This document shows, in pieces, positions 52,187 through 60,445 of a stretch of 64,000 bases of DNA; the stretch's first letter is position 1, and the number at the start of each line of letters is the position of its first letter. The notes under the pieces are model-generated. The model was not told the origin of the DNA. It ran no database searches and was given only the letters and a program-made list of their open reading frames with translations. The stretch spans positions 1 to 64,000 of the forward strand of contig NZ_SSOB01000008.1 of the NCBI RefSeq assembly GCF_004801405.1. Reading direction: 5' to 3'. This DNA comes from Cohnella fermenti (lineage in GTDB: Bacteria; Bacillota; Bacilli; Paenibacillales; Paenibacillaceae). The position numbers were made by a program, and so were the translations under genes.

Positions 52187-53302
52187 ATGAATACGCAACG
52201 GAATACCAGACGCAAAATCGCACTGCCAACAATGTTCGCTTCTCTTGCCCTGATGCTTCTCCTCGCCGGCTGCGGCGGGAACAACAATAACAACAACGGC
52301 AGCGCATCGCCTTCCGCTTCTCCGAGCGAGAGCGCGCCTGCCAGCGCGTCGGCTTCGTCGGAGGCTTCCGCTTCCTCGGAATCCGCTGTTCAATACCCGC
52401 TCACCATCAAGCACGCTCTCGGCGAAGCGGTCATCGAGAAGAAGCCGGAGCGCGTCGTCACGATCTCGTGGGCGAACCAGGACGTGGCGCTCGCTCTCGG
52501 CGTCGTACCTGTAGGCTTCTCGGAAGCCAACTACGGCGTCCAGGACGGAAGCGGCCTGCTGCCTTGGACGAAGCAGAAGCTCGAAGAGCTCGGCGTAACG
52601 GCTCCGAATCTGTTCAAGGATACGGACGGCCTGGACTTCGAGGCGATCTCGGACGCGGAGCCGGACGTCATCCTCGCCGCTTACTCGGGCATTACGCAGG
52701 AAGACTACGCGACGCTGAGCAAGATCGCTCCGGTCGTCGCTTATCAGACGACCCCGTGGGTAACGAGCTGGCGCGAGCAAATTCAGTACGATTCCTTGGG
52801 GATGGGCTTGCAAGCGGAAGGCGAGCAGCTTATCAAGGACACCGAGAAGTTCATTGAAGAGAAGGTCGCCGCGTATCCGGAGCTTCAAGGCAAGACGGCT
52901 GCGTTCGCTTACATCTCTGCGGCGGATCTGTCCAGCTTCTACGTCTACACGCCGGGCGACCCTCGCGGGGACTTCCTGACCGATCTGGGGATGAAGTACT
53001 CCGAGAACGTGACGAGCAAGGTTGAGGCCGGCAGCTTCTACCTGACGGTCAGCGCCGAGAACGCCGACATCCTGAACGACACCGACATCATCGTGACGTA
53101 TGGAGACGACAAGCTGCTCGCGGCGCTTCAGGCCGATCCGCTGCTCGGCAAGGTTCCGGCTATCGCGAACGGCGCCGTTGTCGTGATTGGCGATGGCACC
53201 CCGCTCGCAGCCTCCGGCACCCCGAGCCCGCTCTCGATCCAGTACACGCTCGACGAGTACCTGGGCCTGCTCGGAGAAGCTGCCAAGAAGGTCAATGGCT
53301 AA
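52187..53302 (+). CDS. Iron-siderophore substrate-binding lipoprotein
   Basis: A 371-residue lipoprotein: signal peptide with LLAGC (Cys29), an Asn tract and a Ser/Ala/Glu linker (about 32-65), then a FecB-type fold (PLTIKHALGEAVIEKKPERV, DTDGLDFEAISDAEPDVIL). It captures a ferric siderophore outside the membrane. First gene of a four-gene operon with two permeases and an ATPase; its stop overlaps the first permease start by 8 bp. Transcribed from a consensus promoter with a perfect Fur box. Confidence 0.93.
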   Translation: MNTQRNTRRKIALPTMFASLALMLLLAGCGGNNNNNNGSASPSASPSESAPASASASSEASASSESAVQYPLTIKHALGEAVIEKKPERVVTISWANQDVALALGVVPVGFSEANYGVQDGSGLLPWTKQKLEELGVTAPNLFKDTDGLDFEAISDAEPDVILAAYSGITQEDYATLSKIAPVVAYQTTPWVTSWREQIQYDSLGMGLQAEGEQLIKDTEKFIEEKVAAYPELQGKTAAFAYISAADLSSFYVYTPGDPRGDFLTDLGMKYSENVTSKVEAGSFYLTVSAENADILNDTDIIVTYGDDKLLAALQADPLLGKVPAIANGAVVVIGDGTPLAASGTPSPLSIQYTLDEYLGLLGEAAKKVNG

Positions 53303-54335
53303 TCTGACGGCTTCTCAAGACAAGCCGCAAGGCACGCAGGTGCCGAAGCGCTTCGCGATCGTTCTGATTGTCGGTCTGATCGCGCTCGGCGTCTGCGTGC
53401 TGGTGTCGCTGGCCTTCGGCTCGCGGGCCATGGGGCTGAAGGAAGTGCTGGACGGACTGTTCCGCCCGGAAGTCGATTCTTACAGCGCAAGCGTCGTTCA
53501 GAAGAGAATCGGCCGAACCGTCTTCAGCCTCCTGGCCGGAGGAGCGCTCGGCGTCTCCGGTGCGCTGATGCAAGCGGTCACCCGCAATCCGATCGCCGAC
53601 CCGAGCATTCTGGGCGTCAACACCGGCGCCACGCTGTTCGTCGTCGGCGGGATCGCATTCTTGAATATCGGCTCGGCGAATGAATATATCGTTCTGGCCT
53701 GCATCGGGGCTGCGATTACCGCAATCTTCGTCTTCGGAGTCGGCTCGCTGGGACGCGGCGGAGCGACGCCCATCAAGCTTGTGTTAGCGGGGGCGGCCAC
53801 CAGTGCGGCCCTCTCTTCGCTTATCAGCGCCATTATGATTCCGCGCGCTCAAGTGATGGATCAATTGCGTTTCTGGCAAGTGGGCAGCGTCGGGGCGGCT
53901 ACTTGGGACGATATCGCCGTGTTCTCGCCCTTCCTGATCGTCGGCATCCTGATCGCCTTCGTCACGGCTCCCGCGCTCAACGCGTTGGCGCTCGGAGATG
54001 AGGCGGCGACCGGACTCGGCGTGCGGACGGGAGTTCTGCGTCTCGTCGCATCGGCGGCCGGAGTCGTGCTGTGCGGCGCCGTAACCGCGCTGGCGGGGCC
54101 GATCGGCTTCGTCGGGCTGCTTGCCACTCACCTTGTCCGCCTGTTGATCGGCCCGGATCAACGGTATTTAATCCCCATGTCGGCCTTGGCCGGCGCCGTC
54201 GTCCTGACGGTGTCGGACGTCATCGGCCGTATTCTCGGAAGCCCCGGAGAACTGGAAGTCGGCATTGTCACCGCATTCGTCGGGGCGCCGATTCTGATTC
54301 TACTAGCGATGAGATCGAAAGTGCGATCCTTATGA
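53295..54335 (+). CDS. Iron-siderophore ABC permease (FecCD family)
   Basis: A 346-residue membrane protein with nine to ten predicted segments and FecCD motifs: RIGRTVFSLLAGGALGVSGA, MQAVTRNPIADPSILGVNTG, GPIGFVGLLATHLVRLLIGP. It forms half of the transport channel. The ATG (53295) lies within the last codons of the binding-protein gene (8-bp overlap), and its TGA overlaps the next permease start, so the operon is tightly coupled. Confidence 0.93.
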   Translation: MANLTASQDKPQGTQVPKRFAIVLIVGLIALGVCVLVSLAFGSRAMGLKEVLDGLFRPEVDSYSASVVQKRIGRTVFSLLAGGALGVSGALMQAVTRNPIADPSILGVNTGATLFVVGGIAFLNIGSANEYIVLACIGAAITAIFVFGVGSLGRGGATPIKLVLAGAATSAALSSLISAIMIPRAQVMDQLRFWQVGSVGAATWDDIAVFSPFLIVGILIAFVTAPALNALALGDEAATGLGVRTGVLRLVASAAGVVLCGAVTALAGPIGFVGLLATHLVRLLIGPDQRYLIPMSALAGAVVLTVSDVIGRILGSPGELEVGIVTAFVGAPILILLAMRSKVRSL

Positions 54336-55378
54336 TGAATAACCTTACGACGAATAATACGATTGCGTACATTATGGCCGGCAGGCGGCAGAGAAGCCGC
54401 CGATATTGGGGGGTTACGACCGTTCTCGCGGTCATCTCCTTGCTGCTGTGCTTCCTTATGCTCTACTTCGGGAATACGATCTATTCGATCGACAAGATCG
54501 CCCGGGTGCTGGGGGGAGAGCAGATCAAGGGCGCGACCTTCGCCATTCATACGATCCGGCTGCCGCGGATGCTGGCGGGGCTGTTCGCCGGCTTCGCCTT
54601 CGGCGTGGCCGGGCACATCTTCCAGACCATGCTGCGCAACCCGTTGGCGAACCCGAACGTCCTCGGCATCACGACCGGCTCGAGCGCTGCGGCCGTCTAT
54701 TGTATCGTTATCCTGCATACAAGCGAAGCGGTCGTCTCCGTCGTCTCGGTGGCGGCCGGGCTGGTGACGGTGACGCTCCTCTATCTATTGTCCCGCAGGC
54801 GAGCCTTCTCGATCGGACGATTGATTCTGGTCGGCATCGGCCTCGACGCCATGCTCAGCTCCGTCATCACGTACCTGCTTCAGAAAAGCGCCTCCCAGGA
54901 CGTTCCCGCCGCCTTCCGGTGGCTGAGCGGCAGCCTCAACGGCTCCAAGCTGGAAGAGCTTCCTCCGCTGGTGATCACGGTTCTTGTGCTCGCCCCGATC
55001 ATTCTTCTGCTTGGGAAGCATCTCAGCCTTCTGGAGCTGGGCGAGCAATCGGCGTCTTCCCTTGGCATCCATACGGACCGCACCCGAATCGCGTTGATTC
55101 TGTGCTCCGTGTGCATGATCGCGATGGCTACCGCGACGACGGGCCCGATCGCCTTCGTGTCCTTCCTGGCGGGCCCGATTGCGAGAAGGCTGGTCGGCGT
55201 GGGCCATACCAACATTATTCCTGCGGGTCTTGTCGGCGTCATTCTGGTTCTGGCGGCGGATTTAATCGGACAATTTGCGTTTGAGACCAGATTCCCCGTA
55301 GGCGTCATCACCGGCATTCTCGGAGCGCCTTATCTGATCTTCTTGCTTATCCGAATGAATCGAAAGGGAGATTTCTAA
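54332..55378 (+). CDS. Iron-siderophore ABC permease (FecCD family)
   Basis: A 348-residue FecCD permease, second half of the channel: IRLPRMLAGLFAGFAFGVAG, QTMLRNPLANPNVLGITTGS, GPIAFVSFLAGPIARRLVG. ATG 54332 (or 54335) overlaps the stop of the first permease by 4 bp. Sequence divergence from its partner is that of an old duplication, as usual in these heterodimers. Confidence 0.93.
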   Translation: MMNNLTTNNTIAYIMAGRRQRSRRYWGVTTVLAVISLLLCFLMLYFGNTIYSIDKIARVLGGEQIKGATFAIHTIRLPRMLAGLFAGFAFGVAGHIFQTMLRNPLANPNVLGITTGSSAAAVYCIVILHTSEAVVSVVSVAAGLVTVTLLYLLSRRRAFSIGRLILVGIGLDAMLSSVITYLLQKSASQDVPAAFRWLSGSLNGSKLEELPPLVITVLVLAPIILLLGKHLSLLELGEQSASSLGIHTDRTRIALILCSVCMIAMATATTGPIAFVSFLAGPIARRLVGVGHTNIIPAGLVGVILVLAADLIGQFAFETRFPVGVITGILGAPYLIFLLIRMNRKGDF

Positions 55379-55379
55379 C

Positions 55380-56183
55380 ATGAAGCCGACCCATCAGTTC
55401 CTGGCCGAAGATACCGTCGCGGGATACGAGCACAAAACCATTATTCACGGAGTCAGCCTCTCCATTCCGAGCAACAAGATAAGCGTCATTATCGGAGCGA
55501 ACGCCTGCGGCAAGTCCACGCTGCTCAAGACGATGGCCAGGCTGATCAAGCCGGAATCCGGGAAGATCACGCTGGACGGCAAGCCGATCGATAAGTTCGC
55601 TCCGAAGCCGCTGGCGAAGGTGCTCGGCCTCCTGCCGCAATCTCCGATCGTGCCGGAAGGGATAAGCGTCTCCGATCTGATCGGGCGCGGCCGCTTCCCG
55701 CACCAATCCTGGCTCGGCGGCTGGACCAAGAAGGATTACGAAGCCGTCGCCGAAGCGATGGAGATCATGAAGATTACGGAGCTGGCCAACCGGAATATCG
55801 ACGAGCTGTCCGGCGGCCAGAGGCAGCGCGTCTGGATTGCGATGGCTCTGGCACAGCAGACCGACATCCTGTTCCTCGACGAGCCGACGACCTTCCTGGA
55901 TATTACGTACCAGGTCGAGATTCTCGACCTGCTCACCGACCTGAACCGCAAGCACGGCACGACGATCGTCATGGTTCTCCACGACATCAACCTGTCCGCC
56001 CGGTATGCCGACTACATCTTCGCGCTTCGCGAAGGCAAGCTGCTGGCGGAGGGCGAGCCGTCCGAGGTCATCACGAGCGAACTGATCAAGGACGTGTTCG
56101 GTCTCGATTCCACGGTGATCAGCGATCCGGTGTCCGGCTCTCCGCTGATCGTGCCGATCGGCCGCCATCACGTTGTGAAGTAG
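55380..56183 (+). CDS. Iron-siderophore ABC transporter ATPase
   Basis: A 267-residue FepC/FecE-type ATPase: Walker A GANACGKST, signature LSGGQRQRV, Walker B ILFLDEPTT, switch His in MVLHDINLSARYAD. It starts 1 bp after the permease stop with GGGAG upstream. As the only siderophore ATPase and permease set in the window it could also serve the binding proteins at 32.7 and 47.4 kb. Confidence 0.94.
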   Translation: MKPTHQFLAEDTVAGYEHKTIIHGVSLSIPSNKISVIIGANACGKSTLLKTMARLIKPESGKITLDGKPIDKFAPKPLAKVLGLLPQSPIVPEGISVSDLIGRGRFPHQSWLGGWTKKDYEAVAEAMEIMKITELANRNIDELSGGQRQRVWIAMALAQQTDILFLDEPTTFLDITYQVEILDLLTDLNRKHGTTIVMVLHDINLSARYADYIFALREGKLLAEGEPSEVITSELIKDVFGLDSTVISDPVSGSPLIVPIGRHHVVK

Positions 56184-56290
56184 AACCGCCGAAGCCTCTT
56201 GTTATGTGCATGATAAAGTTTTCCGATCGTTCCGGGCCTTGTATCTCTTCCGAATCTAGTATAGGTTGGAGGAAAAGGAGGCCGATGGCG

Positions 56291-56752
56291 ATGGAGACGT
56301 TACGAAGAATGGTTCGGCATCTGTTCTGGGCGGACCGCGAGCTGGCGGCCGGGGTAGAAGCAAGCGGCGGCGACAACCGCGAGGCGCTTCGGCTGCTGCG
56401 GCATGTCGCAATCGCGGAGAAGGTGTGGCTCACCCGGCTGAACGGCGGAAGCAGCGTGTCCCTGCAATTGTGGAGGGACGATGCGGAGCTTGGCGAGATC
56501 AAGGCCTTGTTCGCCGACAACGAGCGGGGGTACGATGAATACCTGGATACTCTGAGCGAGGATCGGCTGGACGACATGATCTCGTACACGAATCAGAGCG
56601 GAACCGGGTTCCGCACGTCGATCCGGGACATTCTGACCCATGTCGCCCTGCACGGCCAGTATCACCGGGGACAGATCAATCGCGCCATCCGGCAATCGGG
56701 CGGCGAGCCGAGAGGTCTGGACTTTATCCTGTTCTCCAGGCTAAGCGAATAG
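56291..56752 (+). CDS. DinB-family protein
   Basis: A 153-residue four-helix-bundle protein of the DinB/YfiT group. Likely metal ligands are His in LRHVAIAEKVWL and the pair in HVALHGQYHRGQ; a conserved Trp-Ala-Asp sits near the N-terminus (HLFWADRE). Members include thiol-dependent transferases (bacillithiol S-transferases), so a detoxifying role is possible but not shown. ATG 56291 is 8 nt from AAGGAGG; ATG 56285 is too close. Confidence 0.85.
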   Translation: METLRRMVRHLFWADRELAAGVEASGGDNREALRLLRHVAIAEKVWLTRLNGGSSVSLQLWRDDAELGEIKALFADNERGYDEYLDTLSEDRLDDMISYTNQSGTGFRTSIRDILTHVALHGQYHRGQINRAIRQSGGEPRGLDFILFSRLSE

Positions 56753-56834
56753 CAACGAGTAGAAGGCCGGCAGGCTGCGCAATGGCGCGGTCCGCCGGTT
56801 TTTTGTGTCGATTGGGGTGGGGCTGCGGAATTTT

Positions 56835-57007
56835 ATGCGCAAAATCACATTGGAGCGGCTCGATAGCGGGTGGTTTGGACGATTATATGTGAAAAATAGC
56901 ATACATGGACAAAATTCCGGCTCGAGCTGCCGCATATATGCTAAAAATCACATAAAACGCCGCAATTGCCCCTCAATCCGCGCCGACGAATGTGAAAAAT
57001 CATATAA
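56835..57007. repeat. Palindrome array B3: four units, 52/51/52-bp period
   Basis: Units at 56835, 56887, 56938 and 56990, colinear with array B2 with no indel; by eye roughly three quarters of positions agree. It occupies the gap between the DinB and sigY genes. Open frames through it give Tyr-x-Lys-Asn-x-Ile-Lys repeats of 17 residues, a by-product of the 51-bp period or a possible coding origin. Confidence 0.88.
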
Positions 57008-57098
57008 AATCGCAAAATTGCTCAAACCACGAAGGTCGAATGGCGGCGCGTCGGGGGCGGGGGGAACAGAACGGGCAACCTTGCCTCCAAATTCGCCG

Positions 57099-57124
57099 TG
57101 AACTTATTCGCTGTCTCGAGCGTC
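57099..57124 (+). promoter_or_regulatory. Autoregulatory SigY-type promoter
   Basis: TGAACTT (57099-57105), 15 bp, CGTC (57121-57124). This agrees with the TGAACGC...CGTC promoter described for Bacillus subtilis SigY. It is about 95 nt upstream of the sigma gene start. Confidence 0.65.
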
Positions 57125-57223
57125 TTAGGACCGAAGGCGAACGATCGAAGCGGCGCCGCTGACGAGATACAAACCGGCGATTGCCGAAGCCGACGACATT
57201 GCCCGAGAGGAGCACCGCACGAC

Positions 57224-57796
57224 ATGAGCGCGAACGAGCTTGAAGCCTCCGTCCCGTCCGCCGCATCCGCCGCCCGTATCCGGCTTGCCGTGCGGGGCGA
57301 TGCGAAGGCGCTGGCGAGCCTGCTGCAGGACCATTATCCGATGCTGTACCGATACATGCTCAAGGTTGCGATGAACAAGGCGCTGGCCGAGGACCTCGTG
57401 CAGGAGACGATGCTGAAGGCGATCGAGCGGATCGGCACCTTCCGGGCGACGGCGAAGTTCTCGACCTGGCTCATCTCCATCGCGACGAGGCTGTATATGG
57501 ACGAGCAGCGCCGCAAGGGACGGGAGCGCAAGTGGCAGACCGGGGAGCAAGCCGTCCAAGCGATCCGGTTCGAGGCATCCTTGGCGCAGGAGGATTGGCC
57601 GCAGGCGCTTGACGCACTCTCGGGGCTGCCGCCGGACGTTCGCGTACCGATTCTGCTGAAGCATTACTACGGCTATTCCTACGAGGAGATCGCGCGGTGG
57701 CTCGACATTCCGATCGGGACGGTCCGCTCGCGGCTGCACAATGGCTTAAACCGATTGCGAAGGGAGTTGAACGACGATGACGAAGCGCGGACGTGA
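57224..57796 (+). CDS. sigY: ECF sigma factor SigY
   Basis: A 190-residue ECF sigma factor with region 2 (LAEDLVQETMLKAIERIGTF, KFSTWLISIATRLYMDEQRR) and region 4 (GYSYEEIARWLDIPIGTVRS). The five genes that follow match yxlC, yxlD, yxlE, yxlF and yxlG in order and type, which identifies the operon. The ATG at 57224 follows GAGGAG at a long spacing; the upstream 42 codons contain the promoter and are excluded. A SigY-like promoter lies upstream. Overlaps yxlC by 20 bp. Confidence 0.88.
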   Translation: MSANELEASVPSAASAARIRLAVRGDAKALASLLQDHYPMLYRYMLKVAMNKALAEDLVQETMLKAIERIGTFRATAKFSTWLISIATRLYMDEQRRKGRERKWQTGEQAVQAIRFEASLAQEDWPQALDALSGLPPDVRVPILLKHYYGYSYEEIARWLDIPIGTVRSRLHNGLNRLRRELNDDDEART

Positions 57797-58193
57797 GCGG
57801 GAGACCGACGGCGACTTGGGGGGGAACGCGGGCCCAAGCAGGACGTCCGGGGAGCAGAGAGAGACGGAGGCGGAGGAGGCGAAGGCGTTCGAGGAGCTGC
57901 TCGGCGACTCGTTGAGGGGCTGGGACGCCAGAATCGAGCCGTCCGTTCCGCATCTTCTGGAGCTGGAGGAGCTCGTCTCCAGCCATCGCGAGGAGACCCG
58001 GCGCAAGCTGCGGCGCGAGCTGGCGAAGCTGTGGCTGCTCGGCCTGCCGATCATTGTCGGCATGCTGATGCTCTTCCGTTGGAACGCGATCGTCTTCGCG
58101 ATCGCACAGGGAGCCGCGGTGACGGGCGCCATCCTCTTCCTGGCCGTCGACTCGCGCCGGAATCGGGAGGGCAAGCGCCGATGGAGCTCCTAG
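57777..58193 (+). CDS. yxlC: YxlC-like negative regulator of SigY
   Basis: A 138-residue membrane protein: a long polar, acidic N-terminus (about 1-85), then two membrane segments (about 86-104 and 108-125) and a basic tail. In Bacillus YxlC with YxlD and YxlE restrains SigY. Starts inside the sigma gene (20-bp overlap) and overlaps yxlD by 13 bp. Confidence 0.75.
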   Translation: MTKRGRERETDGDLGGNAGPSRTSGEQRETEAEEAKAFEELLGDSLRGWDARIEPSVPHLLELEELVSSHREETRRKLRRELAKLWLLGLPIIVGMLMLFRWNAIVFAIAQGAAVTGAILFLAVDSRRNREGKRRWSS

Positions 58194-58366
58194 ACATGGC
58201 TGTTCTGGCGGGAGCCGTCCTGATCCTGCTCGGCCAGTCCACCTGGCTGTACACCGACGCGCGCGGCCGCAGCCGTTATCCGTGGTTCTGGGCGATCTGG
58301 GGGCTGATCCAGTGCCCGATGCCGCTGATCTTCTACTGGTTGATCGTACGAAGGAGAAAAAGGTAG
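58181..58366 (+). CDS. yxlD: YxlD-like small membrane protein
   Basis: A 61-residue protein with two membrane segments and an intervening TWLYTDARGRSRYPWFWA loop, typical of YxlD, a partner in SigY inhibition. Overlaps yxlC by 13 bp and precedes yxlE by 19 bp. Confidence 0.75.
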   Translation: MELLDMAVLAGAVLILLGQSTWLYTDARGRSRYPWFWAIWGLIQCPMPLIFYWLIVRRRKR

Positions 58367-58385
58367 CCAAGGAGGCCAACTTGCA

Positions 58386-58589
58386 ATGGACAATCTGACC
58401 CAATCGCAATGGATATCGCTGCTCGTCCCGCTGCTTGTCCTGCAGCTTGCTCTAATGATCACCGCGCTGGTCGTTCTGGTCAAGGCGGAACGAACGCGGG
58501 GGCCGAAGTGGCTGTGGGCTATCATTATCGTAATTGTTAATCTGCTCGGTCCGATCGCGTTCTTCCTGTTCGGCAGAAGGGCGGACTGA
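58386..58589 (+). CDS. yxlE: YxlE-like small membrane protein (PLDc_N type)
   Basis: A 67-residue protein with two membrane helices separated by a basic loop and GPKWLWAIIIVIVNLLGPIA, the PLDc_N pattern seen in YxlE and in anti-sigma accessory proteins. The stop is followed after 2 bp by the ATPase gene. Confidence 0.78.
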   Translation: MDNLTQSQWISLLVPLLVLQLALMITALVVLVKAERTRGPKWLWAIIIVIVNLLGPIAFFLFGRRAD

Positions 58590-58591
58590 CA

Positions 58592-59515
58592 ATGGCGCTG
58601 CTGACCGTAGATCGGCTGACGAAGCGGTTCGAGGGAGCGCTTGCGGTGGACGAAGTCGGCTTCTCCGTCGGAGAAGGCCGCTGCGCCGCGCTGCTCGGAC
58701 CGAACGGCGCAGGCAAAACAACGACGATCCGAATGCTGACGGGGCTGCTTGCTCCGACCGCCGGAACGATTGCGCTCGAAGGGATGAAGCCCGGCCAGGA
58801 TCGCCGGGAATGGATCGGCTACCTGCCGCAGCACCCGGCGTTCTATGGCTGGATGTCGGGACACGAATTCCTTGTCTGCGCCGCACGGCTGTGCGGGCTG
58901 TCGAAGAAGGAAGCGGCAGAGCGCAGCGGCGAGCTGCTGGAGCGAGTCGGCCTCGGCGCAGCGGGCAAACGCCGGATCGCCGGCTATTCCGGCGGGATGA
59001 AGCAGCGGCTCGGCCTCGCGCAGGCTCTGATCCACCGGCCGAAGCTGCTCATTCTGGACGAGCCCGTCTCCGCGCTCGACCCGATCGGCCGGCGCGAGGT
59101 GATGACGCTGCTCGGCGAGCTGAAGAGCGAGACGACCGTGCTCTTCTCGACGCACGTTCTTCCGGATGCGGAGGAGCTGTGCGACGACATCCTCGTCATG
59201 GCCGCCGGACGGCTCGCCGCGGGAGGCTCGCTCGCGGGCATTCGCGAGCGGAATCGCCAGCCGGTGCTGTCTCTGGAGACGGAAGGGGACGCCCGGTCCC
59301 GGGCTTGGCTGGCGGCCTGGCTGAAGCGGCTGCCGGATGGGTTCGAGACGGCTTCCGCAACATCGACGGGAGCCCGGCTGGTCGTCCGCGATCTCGAGGC
59401 GGCGCGGCGGACGGTGCTGCGCGAGCTGGCGGACGAGAACGTCCGCGTGACGAAGCTGGAGGTCGGCTATACGACACTCGAGGATCTGTTCCTGAAGGCG
59501 GTGGGGAGCGCATGA
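58592..59515 (+). CDS. yxlF: YxlF-like ABC transporter ATPase
   Basis: A 307-residue ATPase with Walker A GPNGAGKTT, signature YSGGMKQRLGLA, Walker B LLILDEPVSALDP and switch FSTHVLPDAEEL, then a C-terminal domain (about 220-305) as in exporters of the CcmA/antibiotic type. With YxlG it forms an exporter of unknown substrate induced by SigY. Its stop overlaps the yxlG start (ATGA). Confidence 0.9.
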   Translation: MALLTVDRLTKRFEGALAVDEVGFSVGEGRCAALLGPNGAGKTTTIRMLTGLLAPTAGTIALEGMKPGQDRREWIGYLPQHPAFYGWMSGHEFLVCAARLCGLSKKEAAERSGELLERVGLGAAGKRRIAGYSGGMKQRLGLAQALIHRPKLLILDEPVSALDPIGRREVMTLLGELKSETTVLFSTHVLPDAEELCDDILVMAAGRLAAGGSLAGIRERNRQPVLSLETEGDARSRAWLAAWLKRLPDGFETASATSTGARLVVRDLEAARRTVLRELADENVRVTKLEVGYTTLEDLFLKAVGSA

Positions 59516-60360
59516 GCCTGAGCCTGAAGATGAAGATGAAGATGAAGATGAGTACTGGCATGCAGAAGTGGCTTGTCCTGTTCCGCAAGGAGTGGCTCGA
59601 GATCGTGCGCAGCTATCGCATTCTGTGGCTGCCGATCGCCTTCGCCGTGCTCGGCGCCTCGCAGCCGATCACCTCGTTCTTCATGCCCGACATCCTGGCG
59701 AGCGCGGGCAACCTGCCCGAAGGCACGGTCATCTCCATTCCCGCGCCGACGCCGCCCGAGGCGCTGGCCGGCGCGCTGTCGCAATTCGGCGCCATCGGCC
59801 TGCTGCTCGTCGCGTTATCGTCCATGGGAGCCGTCTCGGGGGAGCGGACCAGCGGCACATCCGCGATGATTCTTGTCAAGCCGGTGCCCTTCGCTTCCTT
59901 CATCACCGCGAAGTGGGCGGCGCTTGTCCTGCTCGCGTCGCTCTCGCTCGCCGCAGGCTACGGCGCCGCCTGGTACTACACGGAGACGCTCTTCGGCTCC
60001 GTCTCCTGGCGGGACGCGCTGCCCGCCGTGCTCCTGTTCGCGCTGTGGATGAGCTTCGTCGGCACGCTGACGCTGCTCTTCAGCGCGCTTCTGCGAAGCG
60101 CTGCGGCCGCCGCCGCGGCGGCGCTGGCGACGGCGGCGGCGCTCTCGCTCTCGGCAAGCTCGCTGCCGTTCGAGCAGAGCTGGAACCCCGGCCGCCTGTC
60201 CGCACTCGCGGCCGGGAGACTGGTCGCCTCTGCCGCATCGCCGGCAGGCGGCCAGACCGCCGGCGACGTCTGGCTGACCGTCGCCGTCACGGCGATCGCC
60301 ATGCTCGCCGCGCTCTTCGCCTCGGCTCGCGCCGTCAGGCGCAGGCCGGCCGACGCCTAG
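59512..60360 (+). CDS. yxlG: YxlG-like ABC transporter permease
   Basis: A 282-residue ABC-2-type permease with six hydrophobic segments; WLVLFRKEWLEIVRSYRILW begins the membrane domain. Start ATG 59512 overlaps the ATPase stop by 4 bp; the first codons form a KMKMKMKM run from an AAGATG repeat, and translation might instead start at the Met before STGMQ. Last gene of the sigY operon; a terminator follows. Confidence 0.85.
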   Translation: MSLSLKMKMKMKMSTGMQKWLVLFRKEWLEIVRSYRILWLPIAFAVLGASQPITSFFMPDILASAGNLPEGTVISIPAPTPPEALAGALSQFGAIGLLLVALSSMGAVSGERTSGTSAMILVKPVPFASFITAKWAALVLLASLSLAAGYGAAWYYTETLFGSVSWRDALPAVLLFALWMSFVGTLTLLFSALLRSAAAAAAAALATAAALSLSASSLPFEQSWNPGRLSALAAGRLVASAASPAGGQTAGDVWLTVAVTAIAMLAALFASARAVRRRPADA

Positions 60361-60374
60361 CCGCCCTATACAAG

Positions 60375-60409
60375 AAGGCCGGAGCCCTCGATTCGAGGTC
60401 TCCGGCCTT
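60375..60409. terminator. Bidirectional terminator after yxlG and asd
   Basis: AAGGCCGGAG pairs with CTCCGGCCTT around CCCTCGATTCGAGGT, which itself pairs; TT and AA flanks. Confidence 0.85.
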
Positions 60410-60445
60410 TGCCGCCCTTGCTTATGGCTTTGCCTTGAGGTGCCC

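Noticed and set aside
57098-57223. 42-residue N-terminal extension of SigY
   Set aside because: It begins inside the predicted SigY promoter and lacks a ribosome site.
59515-59560. KMKMKMKM run at the YxlG N-terminus as a functional motif
   Set aside because: It comes from an AAGATG hexamer repeat and precedes a second possible start codon; probably slippage in a tolerant region.
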